NCBI RefSeq assembly: GCF_012911005.2
Contig: NZ_WTVS01000012.1
Coordinates: 46,288-110,287, forward strand
Direction of reading: 5' to 3'
Length of the DNA: 64,000 bases
From: Aromatoleum toluolicum
GTDB lineage: Bacteria > Pseudomonadota > Gammaproteobacteria > Burkholderiales > Rhodocyclaceae
Made by a program: the position numbers and the translations under genes. Below, one piece after another: positions 9,587 to 19,049 of the stretch. A model generated the notes under the pieces. The model was not told the DNA's origin, did no database searches, and saw nothing but the letters and a program-made list of their open reading frames with translations. Position 1 is the stretch's first letter; each line of letters begins with the position of its first letter.

Positions 9587-10608
9587 AGCTGGTTCCTCGT
9601 CGGTTCGCTCTTCAGGCGCGTCTGCCAGAACGCGTCGCGCGGGTTCTCCTTCGCGAGGCTGTCGAGTGCCTTGCGGTAGGGCGTCAGCTCGAAGATCGGC
9701 GCCAGCGGGCGCGTGCCGTCGACCACTTCCGAGCTCACCAGCGTCGTCCAGAACTTCTGCGTGCCCTGCACGTTGGGGTCGGTCGACTGGTCCAGATGGG
9801 CCGAGTAGTAGCCCTGTTCCAGCACGTCGCGATCGAGCTTCACGTACTTCTGGATCGCGTCGATGGTTTCCGTCCTGCGCTCCGCCGCGAACTTCTCCGC
9901 CTTCAGGATCGCGCGCAGGAAGCGCACGTGCGTGTCGCCCTGCTTGAGCTTGTCCGAGGTCACGACGATGCGGCAGCACGGATGCCCCGGCTGCAGCTCG
10001 GACGAACGCACGACGATCTTCAGCCCCTGCCGCTCGGCGCGGATGTCGTGCGGTCCCCACACCACCCCCGCGTCGACCTGGCCGGATTTCACCGCCTCTA
10101 TCACCGCGGGCGGATTCTTCAGTTCGAAGATCTTCAGGTCGCTCTTCCAGTCGATCTTCTCGTCGTGCAGCGCGCCGCGCAGCACCGCATCGCCCGTCGC
10201 CAGCCGCACCGTCGCGACCTTCTTGCCGCGCAGGTCGCCGATGTTGCGGATCGACGCCGCCTTTTCGGGCGTCACGACCAGCGCCGCATCGAGCCCCATG
10301 ATGCCGCCGATCACCTTCAGGTCGGCCCCCTTCGCGTAGTGCGCGAGCGGCGCGGTGGTGCCGAAGGCGCCCACGTCGAGCTTGCCGGCGGTGACGGCAT
10401 TGAGCCCGTCGGCCGAGTTCTGGAACTCAATCAGCTCGACGTCCAGCCCCTCCTGTTTGAACAGGCCGTATTCCTTGGCGACGAAGAACTTGGCGTGGCC
10501 GGTGACCGGAAGGTAGCCCACCTTCAGGCTCTCCGCATGCGCGAGACTGGTTGCGCCAAGCAGCGACAGCGCGAGGAGGCCGGCGCGTGCGATTCGAGAT
10601 GGATGCAT
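9583..10608 (-). CDS. SsuA/TauA-like periplasmic substrate-binding protein
   Basis: Periplasmic receptor for the ABC importer. The 341-residue precursor begins with a clear signal peptide (MHPSRIARAGLLALSLLGATSLAHA, cut after about residue 25). The mature start ESLKVGYLPVTGHAKFFVAKE is typical of the NMT1/SsuA/nitrate-binding fold. A distinctive HPCCR near residue 209 gives an adjacent cysteine pair, unusual in a periplasmic binder. GGAGA sits 7 nt before the ATG. It heads the binder-ATPase-permease-thioredoxin group. The ligand could be a sulfonate, taurine or another organosulfur compound; nitrate-type ligands cannot be excluded. Confidence 0.85.
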   Translation of the reverse strand: MHPSRIARAGLLALSLLGATSLAHAESLKVGYLPVTGHAKFFVAKEYGLFKQEGLDVELIEFQNSADGLNAVTAGKLDVGAFGTTAPLAHYAKGADLKVIGGIMGLDAALVVTPEKAASIRNIGDLRGKKVATVRLATGDAVLRGALHDEKIDWKSDLKIFELKNPPAVIEAVKSGQVDAGVVWGPHDIRAERQGLKIVVRSSELQPGHPCCRIVVTSDKLKQGDTHVRFLRAILKAEKFAAERRTETIDAIQKYVKLDRDVLEQGYYSAHLDQSTDPNVQGTQKFWTTLVSSEVVDGTRPLAPIFELTPYRKALDSLAKENPRDAFWQTRLKSEPTRNQL

Positions 10609-10862
10609 TGGAATTCTCCCTGGGCGATGTGCGACGTCCGCGGCCCGCGCCTCATGCGCTGCCGCCGTCCTATGCACAAAATCTACGCGGCAGCGGCGCG
10701 CCGACGAACCAAGAAAAATTCGGATGTATTGCAGCGGGGAAGAAATACGGTGCTTATCGTCGGATGCGATAAGCACATGCGGCACGGCGCCCGCCGTCGT
10801 CCGGACCGAAGTCCGTCCGCGGGCGGGCGCCGCTGCTGCCGGGGGCGAGGGGACGGGAAGAG
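10609..10862 (-). promoter_or_regulatory. promoter region of the SsuA-like operon with a 10-bp dyad
   Basis: Gap of 254 bp between the serine hydrolase and the binding-protein gene. It contains a perfect inverted repeat, GTGCTTATCG (10750-10759) and CGATAAGCAC (10767-10776), separated by 7 nt. No U-tract follows on either strand, so a protein-binding operator is likelier than a terminator. AT-rich sequence at about 10677-10740 lies between the dyad and the start codon. The regulator is unknown. Confidence 0.45.
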
Positions 10863-11546
10863 CTAGTCCGGATCGCCGGGCCGCAGATCGAGCGAACTGC
10901 GGGTGTGATGGCGCAGGCGTGCGAGTGCGCTGCGTCGGCCCTTGTGTGACTCGCGCCGACCGGAGATTGCGCCCAGCGGCAGATCCTCGTGGGCCTGCTG
11001 CATGCCTTCGAGCAGGTCGTGGCAGTAGGGCCAGGCACCGAAGCCGGAGTCGACGTTGATGTGCCCGGCCGCACCGACGTTGATGAAGCGCGCCCCCCAG
11101 CGGTCGGCCCAGTAGGCGGCGACCGTCAGCCGCACCCAGGGGTCGTTGGTACTGGCGATCACCGCACAGGGAAAGCCGAGCTGCCCCTGCGGCAGCCACG
11201 GCCCGAGGTCGTCGATCGGCCCCGCCGTTTCCTCCTGCAGTCCGAGCGGGCCGAAGCGTGCCGGATCGGCCGGCGCGACGAGCAGCGCCCCGGCGACCCG
11301 CTCGGGCCGGTCGGCCGCCGCGACCACGCTCGCCAGGCAGCCGAAGCTGTGCGCGACGAGCCATACCGCGTGCGTCGACTCGTCGATTTCGCGCCGCACC
11401 GCCGCCGCCCAGCGCGCCAGCACGGGCGCTTCCCAGTCGACGCCGCGCACGCGCCGCGCGTCCGGCAAGCGCTGTTCCAGCCACGTCTGCCAGTGGTCCG
11501 GCCCGCTGCCGTGGAAACCCGGCACGATCAGCGTCGTGTGTCGCAT
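10863..11546 (-). CDS. RBBP9/YdeN-family serine hydrolase
   Basis: Small cytoplasmic alpha/beta hydrolase of 227 residues. The family opening is LIVPGFHGSGPDHWQTWLE, the nucleophile elbow is VAHSFGC (Ser67), the acid is probably Asp135 in ASTNDPWV, and the base is His162 in GAAGHINVDSGFG, the conserved end of the RBBP9/YdeN (Ser_hydrolase) family. Substrates of this family are mostly unknown. It lies between the sulfate-binding protein and the sulfonate-type importer on the same strand, with 42 bp upstream, so co-transcription with the sulfate-binding gene is possible. The C-terminal 30 residues are Arg/Ser-rich and may be disordered. Confidence 0.82.
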   Translation of the reverse strand: MRHTTLIVPGFHGSGPDHWQTWLEQRLPDARRVRGVDWEAPVLARWAAAVRREIDESTHAVWLVAHSFGCLASVVAAADRPERVAGALLVAPADPARFGPLGLQEETAGPIDDLGPWLPQGQLGFPCAVIASTNDPWVRLTVAAYWADRWGARFINVGAAGHINVDSGFGAWPYCHDLLEGMQQAHEDLPLGAISGRRESHKGRRSALARLRHHTRSSLDLRPGDPD

Positions 11547-11588
11547 GCGCGGCTCTCCGTGCGCTTTTCGTCAGTAGTGATGCGCGGT

Positions 11589-12599
11589 TCAGCGCGTGAA
11601 GAGCTGGTCGAACACGCCGCCGTCATCGAAGTGCGCCTTCTGCGTCTTCGCCCAGCCGCCGAACAGGCCGTCGATCGTGAAGGTCTTCAGCTTCGGAAAG
11701 CGCGCCACGTCCTTAGCGTCGGCCAGCTCCGGCTTCACCGGGCGGTAGTAATGCTGCGCCGCGATCTTCTGCCCGACCGGCGAGTACAGATATTCCACGT
11801 ACGCCTTCGCCACGTCCGCCGTGCCGCGCTTCGCCGCGACGCCGTCGACCACGGTGACCGGCGGCTCCGCGAGGATCGACACCGACGGCACCACGATCTC
11901 GAACTTGTCCGGGCCCAGCTCATTCACCGACAGGAAGGCCTCGTTCTCCCACGCCAGCAGTACGTCGCCGATGCCACGCTGCACGAAGGTGTTGGTCGCG
12001 CCGCGCGCGCCTGAATCGAGTACCGGCACGTGCTTGAACAACTGGGTCACGAACTCCTTCGCCTTCGCCTCGTTGCCGCCCGGCTGCTGCAGTGCGTAGC
12101 CCCACGCCGCGAGGTAGTTCCAGCGCGCGCCGCCCGAGGTCTTCGGGTTCGGCGTGATCACCTCCACGCCCGGCTTCACCAGGTCGCCCCAGTCCTTGAT
12201 GCCTTTCGGATTACCCTTGCGCACGAGGAACACGATCGTCGACGTGTAGGGCGAGCTGTTGTGCGACAGGCGCTTCTGCCAGTCGGCGGGAAACTTGTTC
12301 GTCTTCGCGGAGATCACGTCGATGTCGTAGGCCAGCGCCAGCGTCACGACGTCCGCCTCCAGCCCATCGATCACCGCCCGCGCCTGCTTGCCCGAGCCGC
12401 CGTGCGACTGCTTGATCGTCACGTCCTGGCCGGTCTTCGCCTTCCAGTACTTCGCGAATTCGGGGTTGAAGGCCTGGTACAGCTCGCGCGTCGGATCGTA
12501 GGACACGTTGAGCAGCGTCGTCTCGGCCTGCGCGCTGCCAATCAGGCCGGCGGTGAGTGCGAGCGCCAGCAGGCTGCGGCGGATGAGGCTGGTCGTCAT
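11589..12599 (-). CDS. sbp: periplasmic sulfate-binding protein
   Basis: Receptor that delivers sulfate or thiosulfate to CysTWA. The 336-residue precursor has a signal peptide ending SAQA (about residue 25). The mature protein opens [19 protein letters not shown], then [32 protein letters not shown], all diagnostic of the Sbp/CysP family; the later [18 protein letters not shown] is also conserved. Sbp and CysP cannot be separated here. It stands alone, about 6 kb from cysTWA on the same strand, with the hydrolase, a sulfonate-type importer and an acyl-CoA ligase in between. The upstream gap is AT-rich around 12660-12690, where a promoter is expected. Confidence 0.93.
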   Translation of the reverse strand: MTTSLIRRSLLALALTAGLIGSAQAETTLLNVSYDPTRELYQAFNPEFAKYWKAKTGQDVTIKQSHGGSGKQARAVIDGLEADVVTLALAYDIDVISAKTNKFPADWQKRLSHNSSPYTSTIVFLVRKGNPKGIKDWGDLVKPGVEVITPNPKTSGGARWNYLAAWGYALQQPGGNEAKAKEFVTQLFKHVPVLDSGARGATNTFVQRGIGDVLLAWENEAFLSVNELGPDKFEIVVPSVSILAEPPVTVVDGVAAKRGTADVAKAYVEYLYSPVGQKIAAQHYYRPVKPELADAKDVARFPKLKTFTIDGLFGGWAKTQKAHFDDGGVFDQLFTR

Positions 12600-12695
12600 G
12601 GTGCTTTCTCCCTTGAATGGAATTCGATGGAGAAAATCTACCGTTGCGCGCTTGGAACCTGAACCAAGAAAATCTGGAAAGTATATTCAGAAACG

Positions 12696-12757
12696 GCGAG
12701 GCCTCCGCCCTGCGCCGCAGGGGGAGGCCTCGCGGCCGGCCTCCGGGGAGGCCGGCC
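12696..12757 (-). terminator. tandem hairpins downstream of sodB
   Basis: Two adjacent strong stem-loops lie just after the sodB stop. One has arms GCGAGGCCTC (12696-12705) and GAGGCCTCGC (12724-12733) with additional inner pairing. The other runs from 12734 to 12757, GGCCGGCCTCC against GGGGAGGCCGGCC. On the minus strand the second hairpin is followed by GTTTCTG, a weak U-tract. Termination of sodB is the simplest reading. Confidence 0.6.
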
Positions 12758-12772
12758 GATGTCGTGCGGGGA

Positions 12773-13360
12773 TCAGGCGGCGAAGTTCTTCGCGGCGAAG
12801 TCCCAGTTGGCGAGGCTGTTCAGGAAGGTCGCGACGAAGTCCGGGCGACGATTGCGATAGTCGATGTAGTAGGCGTGTTCCCACACGTCGATACAGAGCA
12901 GGGCCTTGTCGCCGGTCGTCAGCGGGGTGCCGGCGGCGCCCATGTTCACGATGTCGACGCTGCCGTCGGCCTTCTTCACCAGCCAGGTCCAGCCGGAACC
13001 GAAGTTGCCCACGGCCGAGGTCGTGAAGGCCTTCTTGAAGTCCTCGAAGCTGCCCCACTTGGCCTTGATCGCGTCGGCCAGCGCACCGGTCGGTTCGCCG
13101 CCGCCGTTCGGCTTCATGCCGTTCCAGAAGAAGGTGTGGTTCCACACCTGCGCGGAGTTGTTATACACGCCGCCAGCGGGCGCCTTCTTGATGATCGCCT
13201 CGAGGTCGAGATTCTCGTACTCGGTACCCTTGATCAGGTTGTTCAGGTTGGTTACATAGGCCTGGTGGTGCTTGCCGTAGTGGAACTCCATGGTCTCGGC
13301 CGAAATGTGCGGAGCCAGGGCGTCCTTGGCGTAGGGCAGGGGGGGCAGGGTATGTTCCAT
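12773..13360 (-). CDS. sodB: iron superoxide dismutase
   Basis: Cytoplasmic enzyme that dismutates superoxide to oxygen and hydrogen peroxide. At 195 residues it has family length. The four metal ligands are visible as His27 (EFHYGKHH), His75 (VWNHTFFWN), Asp158 and His162 ([12 protein letters not shown]). The overall sequence ([24 protein letters not shown]) is the Fe-type SodB pattern; cambialistic metal use cannot be excluded. The ATG has an AGGAAGGAGA ribosome site. It is flanked by its own promoter (13411-13440) and by tandem hairpins, so it is probably monocistronic. Confidence 0.96.
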   Translation of the reverse strand: MEHTLPPLPYAKDALAPHISAETMEFHYGKHHQAYVTNLNNLIKGTEYENLDLEAIIKKAPAGGVYNNSAQVWNHTFFWNGMKPNGGGEPTGALADAIKAKWGSFEDFKKAFTTSAVGNFGSGWTWLVKKADGSVDIVNMGAAGTPLTTGDKALLCIDVWEHAYYIDYRNRRPDFVATFLNSLANWDFAAKNFAA

Positions 13361-13410
13361 TTGTTCTCCTTCCTGTTTTGTTTCAGGGTTGTCGGGGTTA
13401 AAGCCTGACT

Positions 13411-13440
13411 ATTCTAGTCGGGATTTGACCCCGCTGGCAA
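13411..13440 (-). promoter_or_regulatory. sigma-70-type promoter of sodB
   Basis: On the minus strand TTGCCA (13440-13435) and TAGAAT (13416-13411) are separated by 18 bp, matching the -35/-10 consensus at 4/6 and 5/6. The predicted start near 13404 gives a leader of about 44 nt ending in a strong ribosome site. The -10 lies inside a small dyad, GACTATTCTAGTC (13407-13419), which could be an operator. Confidence 0.55.
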
Positions 13441-13497
13441 TCCTGCGGGCCGTGCTGCCTGTCCGCGGGGAGATCTCCTGGCGCGCTGAGGCGCCCT

Positions 13498-14874
13498 TCA
13501 TGCTTCCGTGCTATTCACGATAGCACGCAGGCGCCCGATTGCGAGTTCCACCGAAATTTCCTCGCCTGCCGTCGTCTCGTCGGCGGCCCGCAGGATGCGG
13601 CCCTCGGCATCGCGCGTGATGCTGTAGCCGCGTGCCAGCACCGCCTGCGGCGCCAGGTGCTGCAGGTGGGTCGCCAGCGCAGCGAGCCGCTCCGCGCGGC
13701 GCTGCACCAGTTGCTCGCCCGCAGCGCCCAGCCGCTGCGCCGCGCGGACGCAGCGTTCCATGTCCCGACGAAGGTCGGGCTTGCGGGCGACGAGGCGCAG
13801 TTCCAGGACGCGCCGTGCACCTTCGAGGCGCTCCAGGCGGCGCGTCATCGCCGCGCCCAGGCGGGCGGCGATCCGTTCGCTGCGTTCGCGCGCGAGCCCC
13901 AGCCGCTCGCGCGGATGCACCAGCCGCAACGCCGCCCGGTCCAGCCGCTGGGCCAGTCCGTGCAGACGCCGCTCCATCCCCACCGACAGGGATCGTTCGA
14001 TCTCACTGACGCGGGCGCGCGCGGCGTGGTAGCCCGCGCTCGCCAGTTCGGCCGCGCCGGTGGGCGTCGCCGCGCGCACGTCGGCGGCGAAATCGGCGAT
14101 CGTGAAATCGGTCTCGTGGCCCACTCCGGTCACTACCGGCACCGGACACGCACGGATCGCGCGCGCCAGCGCCTCGTCGTTGAAGGCCCACAAATCCTCG
14201 ATGCTGCCGCCCCCGCGCACCAGCAGCAGCAGGTCGATGCCGTCTTCCGCAGTACGTGCATCCGCCGTGCGCACGGCTTCCGCGAGCCTTGCGCCGGCGT
14301 CCGCGCCCTGCACCGGAGACGGGTAGAGGACGACCTCCAGGTGCGGCGAACGCCGCTGCAATGCCGCCAGCACGTCCTTCCATGCCGCGGCCGCGGGTGA
14401 GGTCACGACGCCGATGCGGCGCGGGTAGGGCGGCAGTTCCCGCTTCGCCGCCGGATCGAACAGGCCTTCCGCCGCGAGCTTCTCCTTGAGCCGCAGGAAG
14501 GCCTCGAACAGGTTCCCCTGTCCGGTCTGGCGCAAGGCCTCGACGCTGAGCTGGAAATCGCCGCGTGCTTCGTACAGCGTCACGAGCGAACGCGCGTCCA
14601 CGCGCATCCCGTTCTCGGGGCGGAACGGCAGCAACTGGGCGCGATTGCGCCACATCGTGCAGCGAACCTGCGCCTGGGCGTCCTTCAGCGTGAAATACAG
14701 GTGGCCAGACGGCGCCCGCGTCAGGTTGGAAATCTCGCCGCTCACCCACAGCAGCGGGAAGCGCGCCTCGAGCGTCTCGCGGGCGACCCGGTTGAGCGCG
14801 GAAACGCTGATCGCCCGGCTGGCGCCGTTCGTGTCCTCGGGGCCGCCGAGGGGGAGGGAAACGGTGTTCTGCAT
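13498..14874 (-). CDS. xseA: exodeoxyribonuclease VII large subunit
   Basis: Catalytic subunit of ExoVII, which degrades single-stranded DNA to oligonucleotides. From the ATG at 14874 it has 458 residues; a GTG at 14898 would add 8. The N-terminal OB fold contains FPLLWVSGEISNLTRAPSGHLYFTLKD. The catalytic core has RIGVVTSPAAAAWKDVL, RGGGSIEDLWAFNDE and GVGHETDFTIADFAADVRAATPTGAAE, followed by a long coiled-coil region and the C-terminal domain with RGYSITRDAEG. The xseB small-subunit gene is not adjacent, which is normal. A TACAAT at 14887-14882 ends only 7 nt before the ATG, so a leaderless transcript is possible. Confidence 0.93.
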   Translation of the reverse strand: MQNTVSLPLGGPEDTNGASRAISVSALNRVARETLEARFPLLWVSGEISNLTRAPSGHLYFTLKDAQAQVRCTMWRNRAQLLPFRPENGMRVDARSLVTLYEARGDFQLSVEALRQTGQGNLFEAFLRLKEKLAAEGLFDPAAKRELPPYPRRIGVVTSPAAAAWKDVLAALQRRSPHLEVVLYPSPVQGADAGARLAEAVRTADARTAEDGIDLLLLVRGGGSIEDLWAFNDEALARAIRACPVPVVTGVGHETDFTIADFAADVRAATPTGAAELASAGYHAARARVSEIERSLSVGMERRLHGLAQRLDRAALRLVHPRERLGLARERSERIAARLGAAMTRRLERLEGARRVLELRLVARKPDLRRDMERCVRAAQRLGAAGEQLVQRRAERLAALATHLQHLAPQAVLARGYSITRDAEGRILRAADETTAGEEISVELAIGRLRAIVNSTEA

Positions 14875-14890
14875 GGGCGGGATTGTAGCG

Positions 14891-15088
14891 GAATCCACAA
14901 GGGGGCCGTTCTGTCAATGGTGTATTTACGAACCCCTGAAGTATTTAAGGATATTTTCAAGTAGCTGTTTTTAAACGAAAAAATTGTTGCTTAATTTTTC
15001 AGCGAAGTAAGAAAACGCTTGTCGCGACAGCTATTTGGCGACTAATTCGCGAAGAATCCACAAACTTATCCACAGGTTTTGTGGATTC
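14891..15088. promoter_or_regulatory. AT-rich spacer with clustered DnaA-box-like sequences
   Basis: The xseA-exbB divergent gap (14875-15177) holds no gene. It contains one perfect DnaA-box consensus TTATCCACA (15066-15074). Three near-matches GAATCCACA lie at 14891-14899, at 15054-15062 and, inverted, at 15080-15088. The last two are part of an 11-bp inverted repeat flanking the perfect box (15054-15064 and 15078-15088). The segment 14930-15005 is among the most AT-rich in the window. Two 8-bp palindromes (15021-15028, 15046-15053) lie between. DnaA binding is a prediction. Confidence 0.5.
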
Positions 15089-15177
15089 TTGCTGTCCCCA
15101 TGACAAAGGGTTGCGCCCTTGCCGTGTTCGCGGCCGGGGGTTAGAGTTCTTCTTTTTTCGAGCTCCGGAGTTCCTGC

Positions 15178-15786
15178 GTGTTCGCGCTCATCCAGTCCGC
15201 GGGCTGGCCCGTCTGGCCCCTCCTGCTGGTATCCATCGTTGCCGTCGCCCTCATCATCGAACGCGGCGTGACCCTGCGTCGCTCGCGCATCGTGCCCGAC
15301 GGGCTGCTCGACAAGGTTCTTGCCGACCTGCGCCAGAAGGGCGCCACGTCCGAGATGGCCAGCCGCGTCGCCGCCCATTCCCCGCTCGGGCGTGTTCTCG
15401 CCGCCGGGCTGCGCAACGTCAGCAGTTCGCGCGAAGTGATGAAGGAGTCGATCGAGGAAACCGGTCGCGCCGTTGCGCACGAACTCGAGCGTTTCCTCAA
15501 CACGCTCGGTACCATCGCGTCGATCGCCCCGCTGATGGGCCTGTTCGGCACCATCGTCGGCATGATCGACATTTTCGCAGCCCAGGGCGGGGCCACGACC
15601 AACCCGCAGCAGCTCGCGCAGGGCATCTCGACGGCCCTTTACGCCACGGGCCTGGGCCTGATCATCGCGATCCCCTCGATCATCTTCTGGCGCCATTACC
15701 GCGCGGTCGTCGATGGGTTCGTCGTCGACATGGAGCAGCAGGCGATCAAGCTGGTCGAGGTCGTGCACGGCGACCGTCGTCCCTGA
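15178..15786 (+). CDS. exbB: ExbB/TolQ-family proton channel subunit
   Basis: Inner-membrane component of the ExbBD motor that converts proton motive force for TonB. The 202-residue protein starts with GTG at 15178, with GGAG about 8 nt upstream. It has the usual three transmembrane helices: one at the N-terminus (WPLLLVSIVAVALIIERGV) and two after a cytoplasmic loop (LGTIASIAPLMGLFGTIVGMI and GISTALYATGLGLIIAIPSIIF). ExbD follows 6 bp downstream. A TonB gene lies far away at 63180-64000. Because exbBD sits next to lpxK and kdsB, a general envelope role is possible, but no tol-pal genes are present. Confidence 0.9.
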   Translation: MFALIQSAGWPVWPLLLVSIVAVALIIERGVTLRRSRIVPDGLLDKVLADLRQKGATSEMASRVAAHSPLGRVLAAGLRNVSSSREVMKESIEETGRAVAHELERFLNTLGTIASIAPLMGLFGTIVGMIDIFAAQGGATTNPQQLAQGISTALYATGLGLIIAIPSIIFWRHYRAVVDGFVVDMEQQAIKLVEVVHGDRRP

Positions 15787-15792
15787 GCGGGA

Positions 15793-16218
15793 ATGCGCAT
15801 GAACTTCCAGCGCGGACGCAAGCACGAAGCCCCGGACATCAACCTGATCCCCCTGATCGATGTCCTGCTGGTACTCATCATCTTCCTCGTTCTGACGACG
15901 ACGTATTCCAAGGTGTCGGGGCTGGAGATCAATCTGCCCACGGCCGACACCAAGGCGGCGGAAGTGACGCCGAACGAGATCGTCGTCGCGGTAAACGCGG
16001 CCGGCGACGTGCTGGTCAACCGCCAGCCGGTCGGCGACAAGAACATCAACGCGATCGCTGCGGCGCTCGGTCGCGCCGTTCCCGCCGGCGGAAAGGATCC
16101 GGTCGTCGTCATCACGGCCGACGCCAAGGCGGCCCACCAGAGCGTCATCGACGTCATGCAGGCAGCGCAGCGTGCGGGCCTGCCGCACATCACCTTCGCT
16201 ACCCAGTCCGCTCCGTGA
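15793..16218 (+). CDS. exbD: ExbD/TolR-family motor subunit
   Basis: Partner of ExbB. The protein has 141 residues with one N-terminal transmembrane helix, INLIPLIDVLLVLIIFLVL, whose Asp23 is the conserved proton-carrying residue. A periplasmic domain of about 95 residues with the usual PVVVITADAKAAHQSVIDVM follows. The start may be the ATG at 15793 or the one two codons later. It is followed after 59 bp by lpxK. The short gaps suggest exbB-exbD-lpxK-Trm112-kdsB as one operon. Confidence 0.92.
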   Translation: MRMNFQRGRKHEAPDINLIPLIDVLLVLIIFLVLTTTYSKVSGLEINLPTADTKAAEVTPNEIVVAVNAAGDVLVNRQPVGDKNINAIAAALGRAVPAGGKDPVVVITADAKAAHQSVIDVMQAAQRAGLPHITFATQSAP

Positions 16219-16277
16219 GCTGTTGCGCCGCCGGGGCGTCGCCGACGCCTCGATCGCTGCTGCCGCGCACCTGATCC

Positions 16278-17291
16278 ATGGCGCGCAGCAGTCCAGTCTG
16301 GTGGCAGGACCGGTCGCCCCAAGCGCACCTGCTGCGCCCCCTGTCGGCGCTGTTCGGAGCGCTCGCCGCGGCGCGGCGCGGCCGTTACCGCAGTGATCCG
16401 CGGCGTGTCGAACGCCTGCCCGTTCCCGTCATTGTCGTCGGCAACATCGCCGTCGGCGGCAGCGGCAAGACGCCGGTCGTCGACTGGCTCGTGCGCGAAT
16501 TGCGCGCTGCAGGGTGGGTGCCCGGAGTGGTCAGTCGTGGTTATGGCGGTAGGGTCGGCGGCGTCTCCGTCGTGCCCCCGGATGGCGATCCGTCGCTGTA
16601 CGGCGACGAGCCCGTCCTCCTTGCACGCCTGACCGGCGGCGCGGTCGCCGTTGGCGCCGACCGTCCGGCCGCCGCGCGTGCGCTGCTCGCCGAACACCCC
16701 GAATGCAACGTCATCGTGTCCGACGACGGGTTGCAACACTACCGACTCGCACGCGACATCGAGCTCGTGGTCGTGGATGAACGCACGCTGGGCAACGGCT
16801 GGCTGCTGCCCGCCGGCCCGCTGCGCGAACCGCTTTCCCGGCTGCGCGAAGTCGACCTCGTGATTGCGCACGGCCCGCTCTCGGCCGGCCTGAAGCAGGC
16901 GATCGGCGCCACGCCGGTGTTTCCGATGCGACTCGAAGGCGATACCTTCATTGCCCTGCACGATGGCGCGAAACAATGCCGGTCCGCTGCATTCCAGGGG
17001 CGCCGCGTGCATGCGGTCGCCGGCATCGGTCGCCCCGAGCGATTCTTCGATCAGCTGCGCGCGATGGGGCTGGACGTCGTGCCCCATCCATTCCCCGACC
17101 ATCACCCGTTCACCGCCGCCGACCTCGCGTTCGCGCCCGGCGAGGCGAAAGTCCTGACCAGCAAGGATGCGGTAAAATGCTCGGCTTTCGCGCCTGCCGA
17201 CACTTGGGAATTCCCGGTCAGGGCACAGATTCCGGCGGGCGCGGCCGAACAAATCCTGGAGAAACTGTCGCATGGACGCCAGACTGCTTGA
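16278..17291 (+). CDS. lpxK: tetraacyldisaccharide 4'-kinase
   Basis: Inner-membrane-associated kinase that phosphorylates the 4' position of the lipid A disaccharide precursor. The 337 residues include a P-loop GGSGKT (60-65) in the context [23 protein letters not shown] (88-91 and nearby), and DDGLQH (149-154), the catalytic/substrate motif of LpxK. An N-terminal amphipathic or hydrophobic segment (about 18-32) probably binds the membrane. The last 20 nt overlap the start of the Trm112-like gene. Together with kdsB it links this operon to lipopolysaccharide inner-core synthesis. Confidence 0.95.
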   Translation: MARSSPVWWQDRSPQAHLLRPLSALFGALAAARRGRYRSDPRRVERLPVPVIVVGNIAVGGSGKTPVVDWLVRELRAAGWVPGVVSRGYGGRVGGVSVVPPDGDPSLYGDEPVLLARLTGGAVAVGADRPAAARALLAEHPECNVIVSDDGLQHYRLARDIELVVVDERTLGNGWLLPAGPLREPLSRLREVDLVIAHGPLSAGLKQAIGATPVFPMRLEGDTFIALHDGAKQCRSAAFQGRRVHAVAGIGRPERFFDQLRAMGLDVVPHPFPDHHPFTAADLAFAPGEAKVLTSKDAVKCSAFAPADTWEFPVRAQIPAGAAEQILEKLSHGRQTA

Positions 17292-17463
17292 AATCCTCGT
17301 GTGCCCCGTCTGCAAAGGCCCCCTCGACTTCGTCAAGGACAAGCAGGAACTCGTCTGCAAGGCCGATCGTCTTGCCTTCCCGATCCGCGACGGCATTCCG
17401 GTGATGCTCGAGGAAGAGGCGCGCCAGCTGCCCACCGAAGAAGTCGACGCGCTGCGCCGCTGA
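17272..17463 (+). CDS. Trm112-like/UPF0434 small protein
   Basis: Small cytoplasmic protein of 63 residues (YcaR/Trm112-like family). The family signature is [20 protein letters not shown] followed by [21 protein letters not shown]. Only three cysteines are present (CPVC plus one), so the zinc site is incomplete relative to eukaryotic Trm112. It overlaps the lpxK 3' end by 20 nt and is followed 2 bp later by kdsB; the lpxK-ycaR-kdsB order is widely conserved in proteobacteria. Its function in this context is unknown, although the partner order suggests a link with lipopolysaccharide synthesis or simple transcriptional coupling. Confidence 0.88.
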   Translation: MDARLLEILVCPVCKGPLDFVKDKQELVCKADRLAFPIRDGIPVMLEEEARQLPTEEVDALRR

Positions 17464-17465
17464 GC

Positions 17466-18964
<1,499 letters not shown>

Positions 18965-18985
18965 GCGGGCGTCTCCGGTACGAGC

Positions 18986-19026
18986 GCGGCGAGCGGCGGG
19001 AGCCATCCCGTTTCTCGCCGCGTTTT
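18986..19026 (+). terminator. intrinsic terminator after adk
   Basis: Stem GCGGCGAG (18986-18993) pairs with CTCGCCGC (19014-19021), with a second internal GCGGGA/TCCCGT pairing in the loop, followed by GTTTT (19022-19026). It lies 22 bp after the adk stop and just before the pfp start. Confidence 0.55.
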
Positions 19027-19049
19027 CCTTTGCATCACACGAGAGCGCG

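Noticed and set aside
14875..15177. Chromosomal origin of replication
   Set aside because: DnaA boxes and AT-richness are present, but no dnaA, dnaN, gyrB, rpmH or other origin genes are nearby, and four imperfect boxes are too few to claim an origin.
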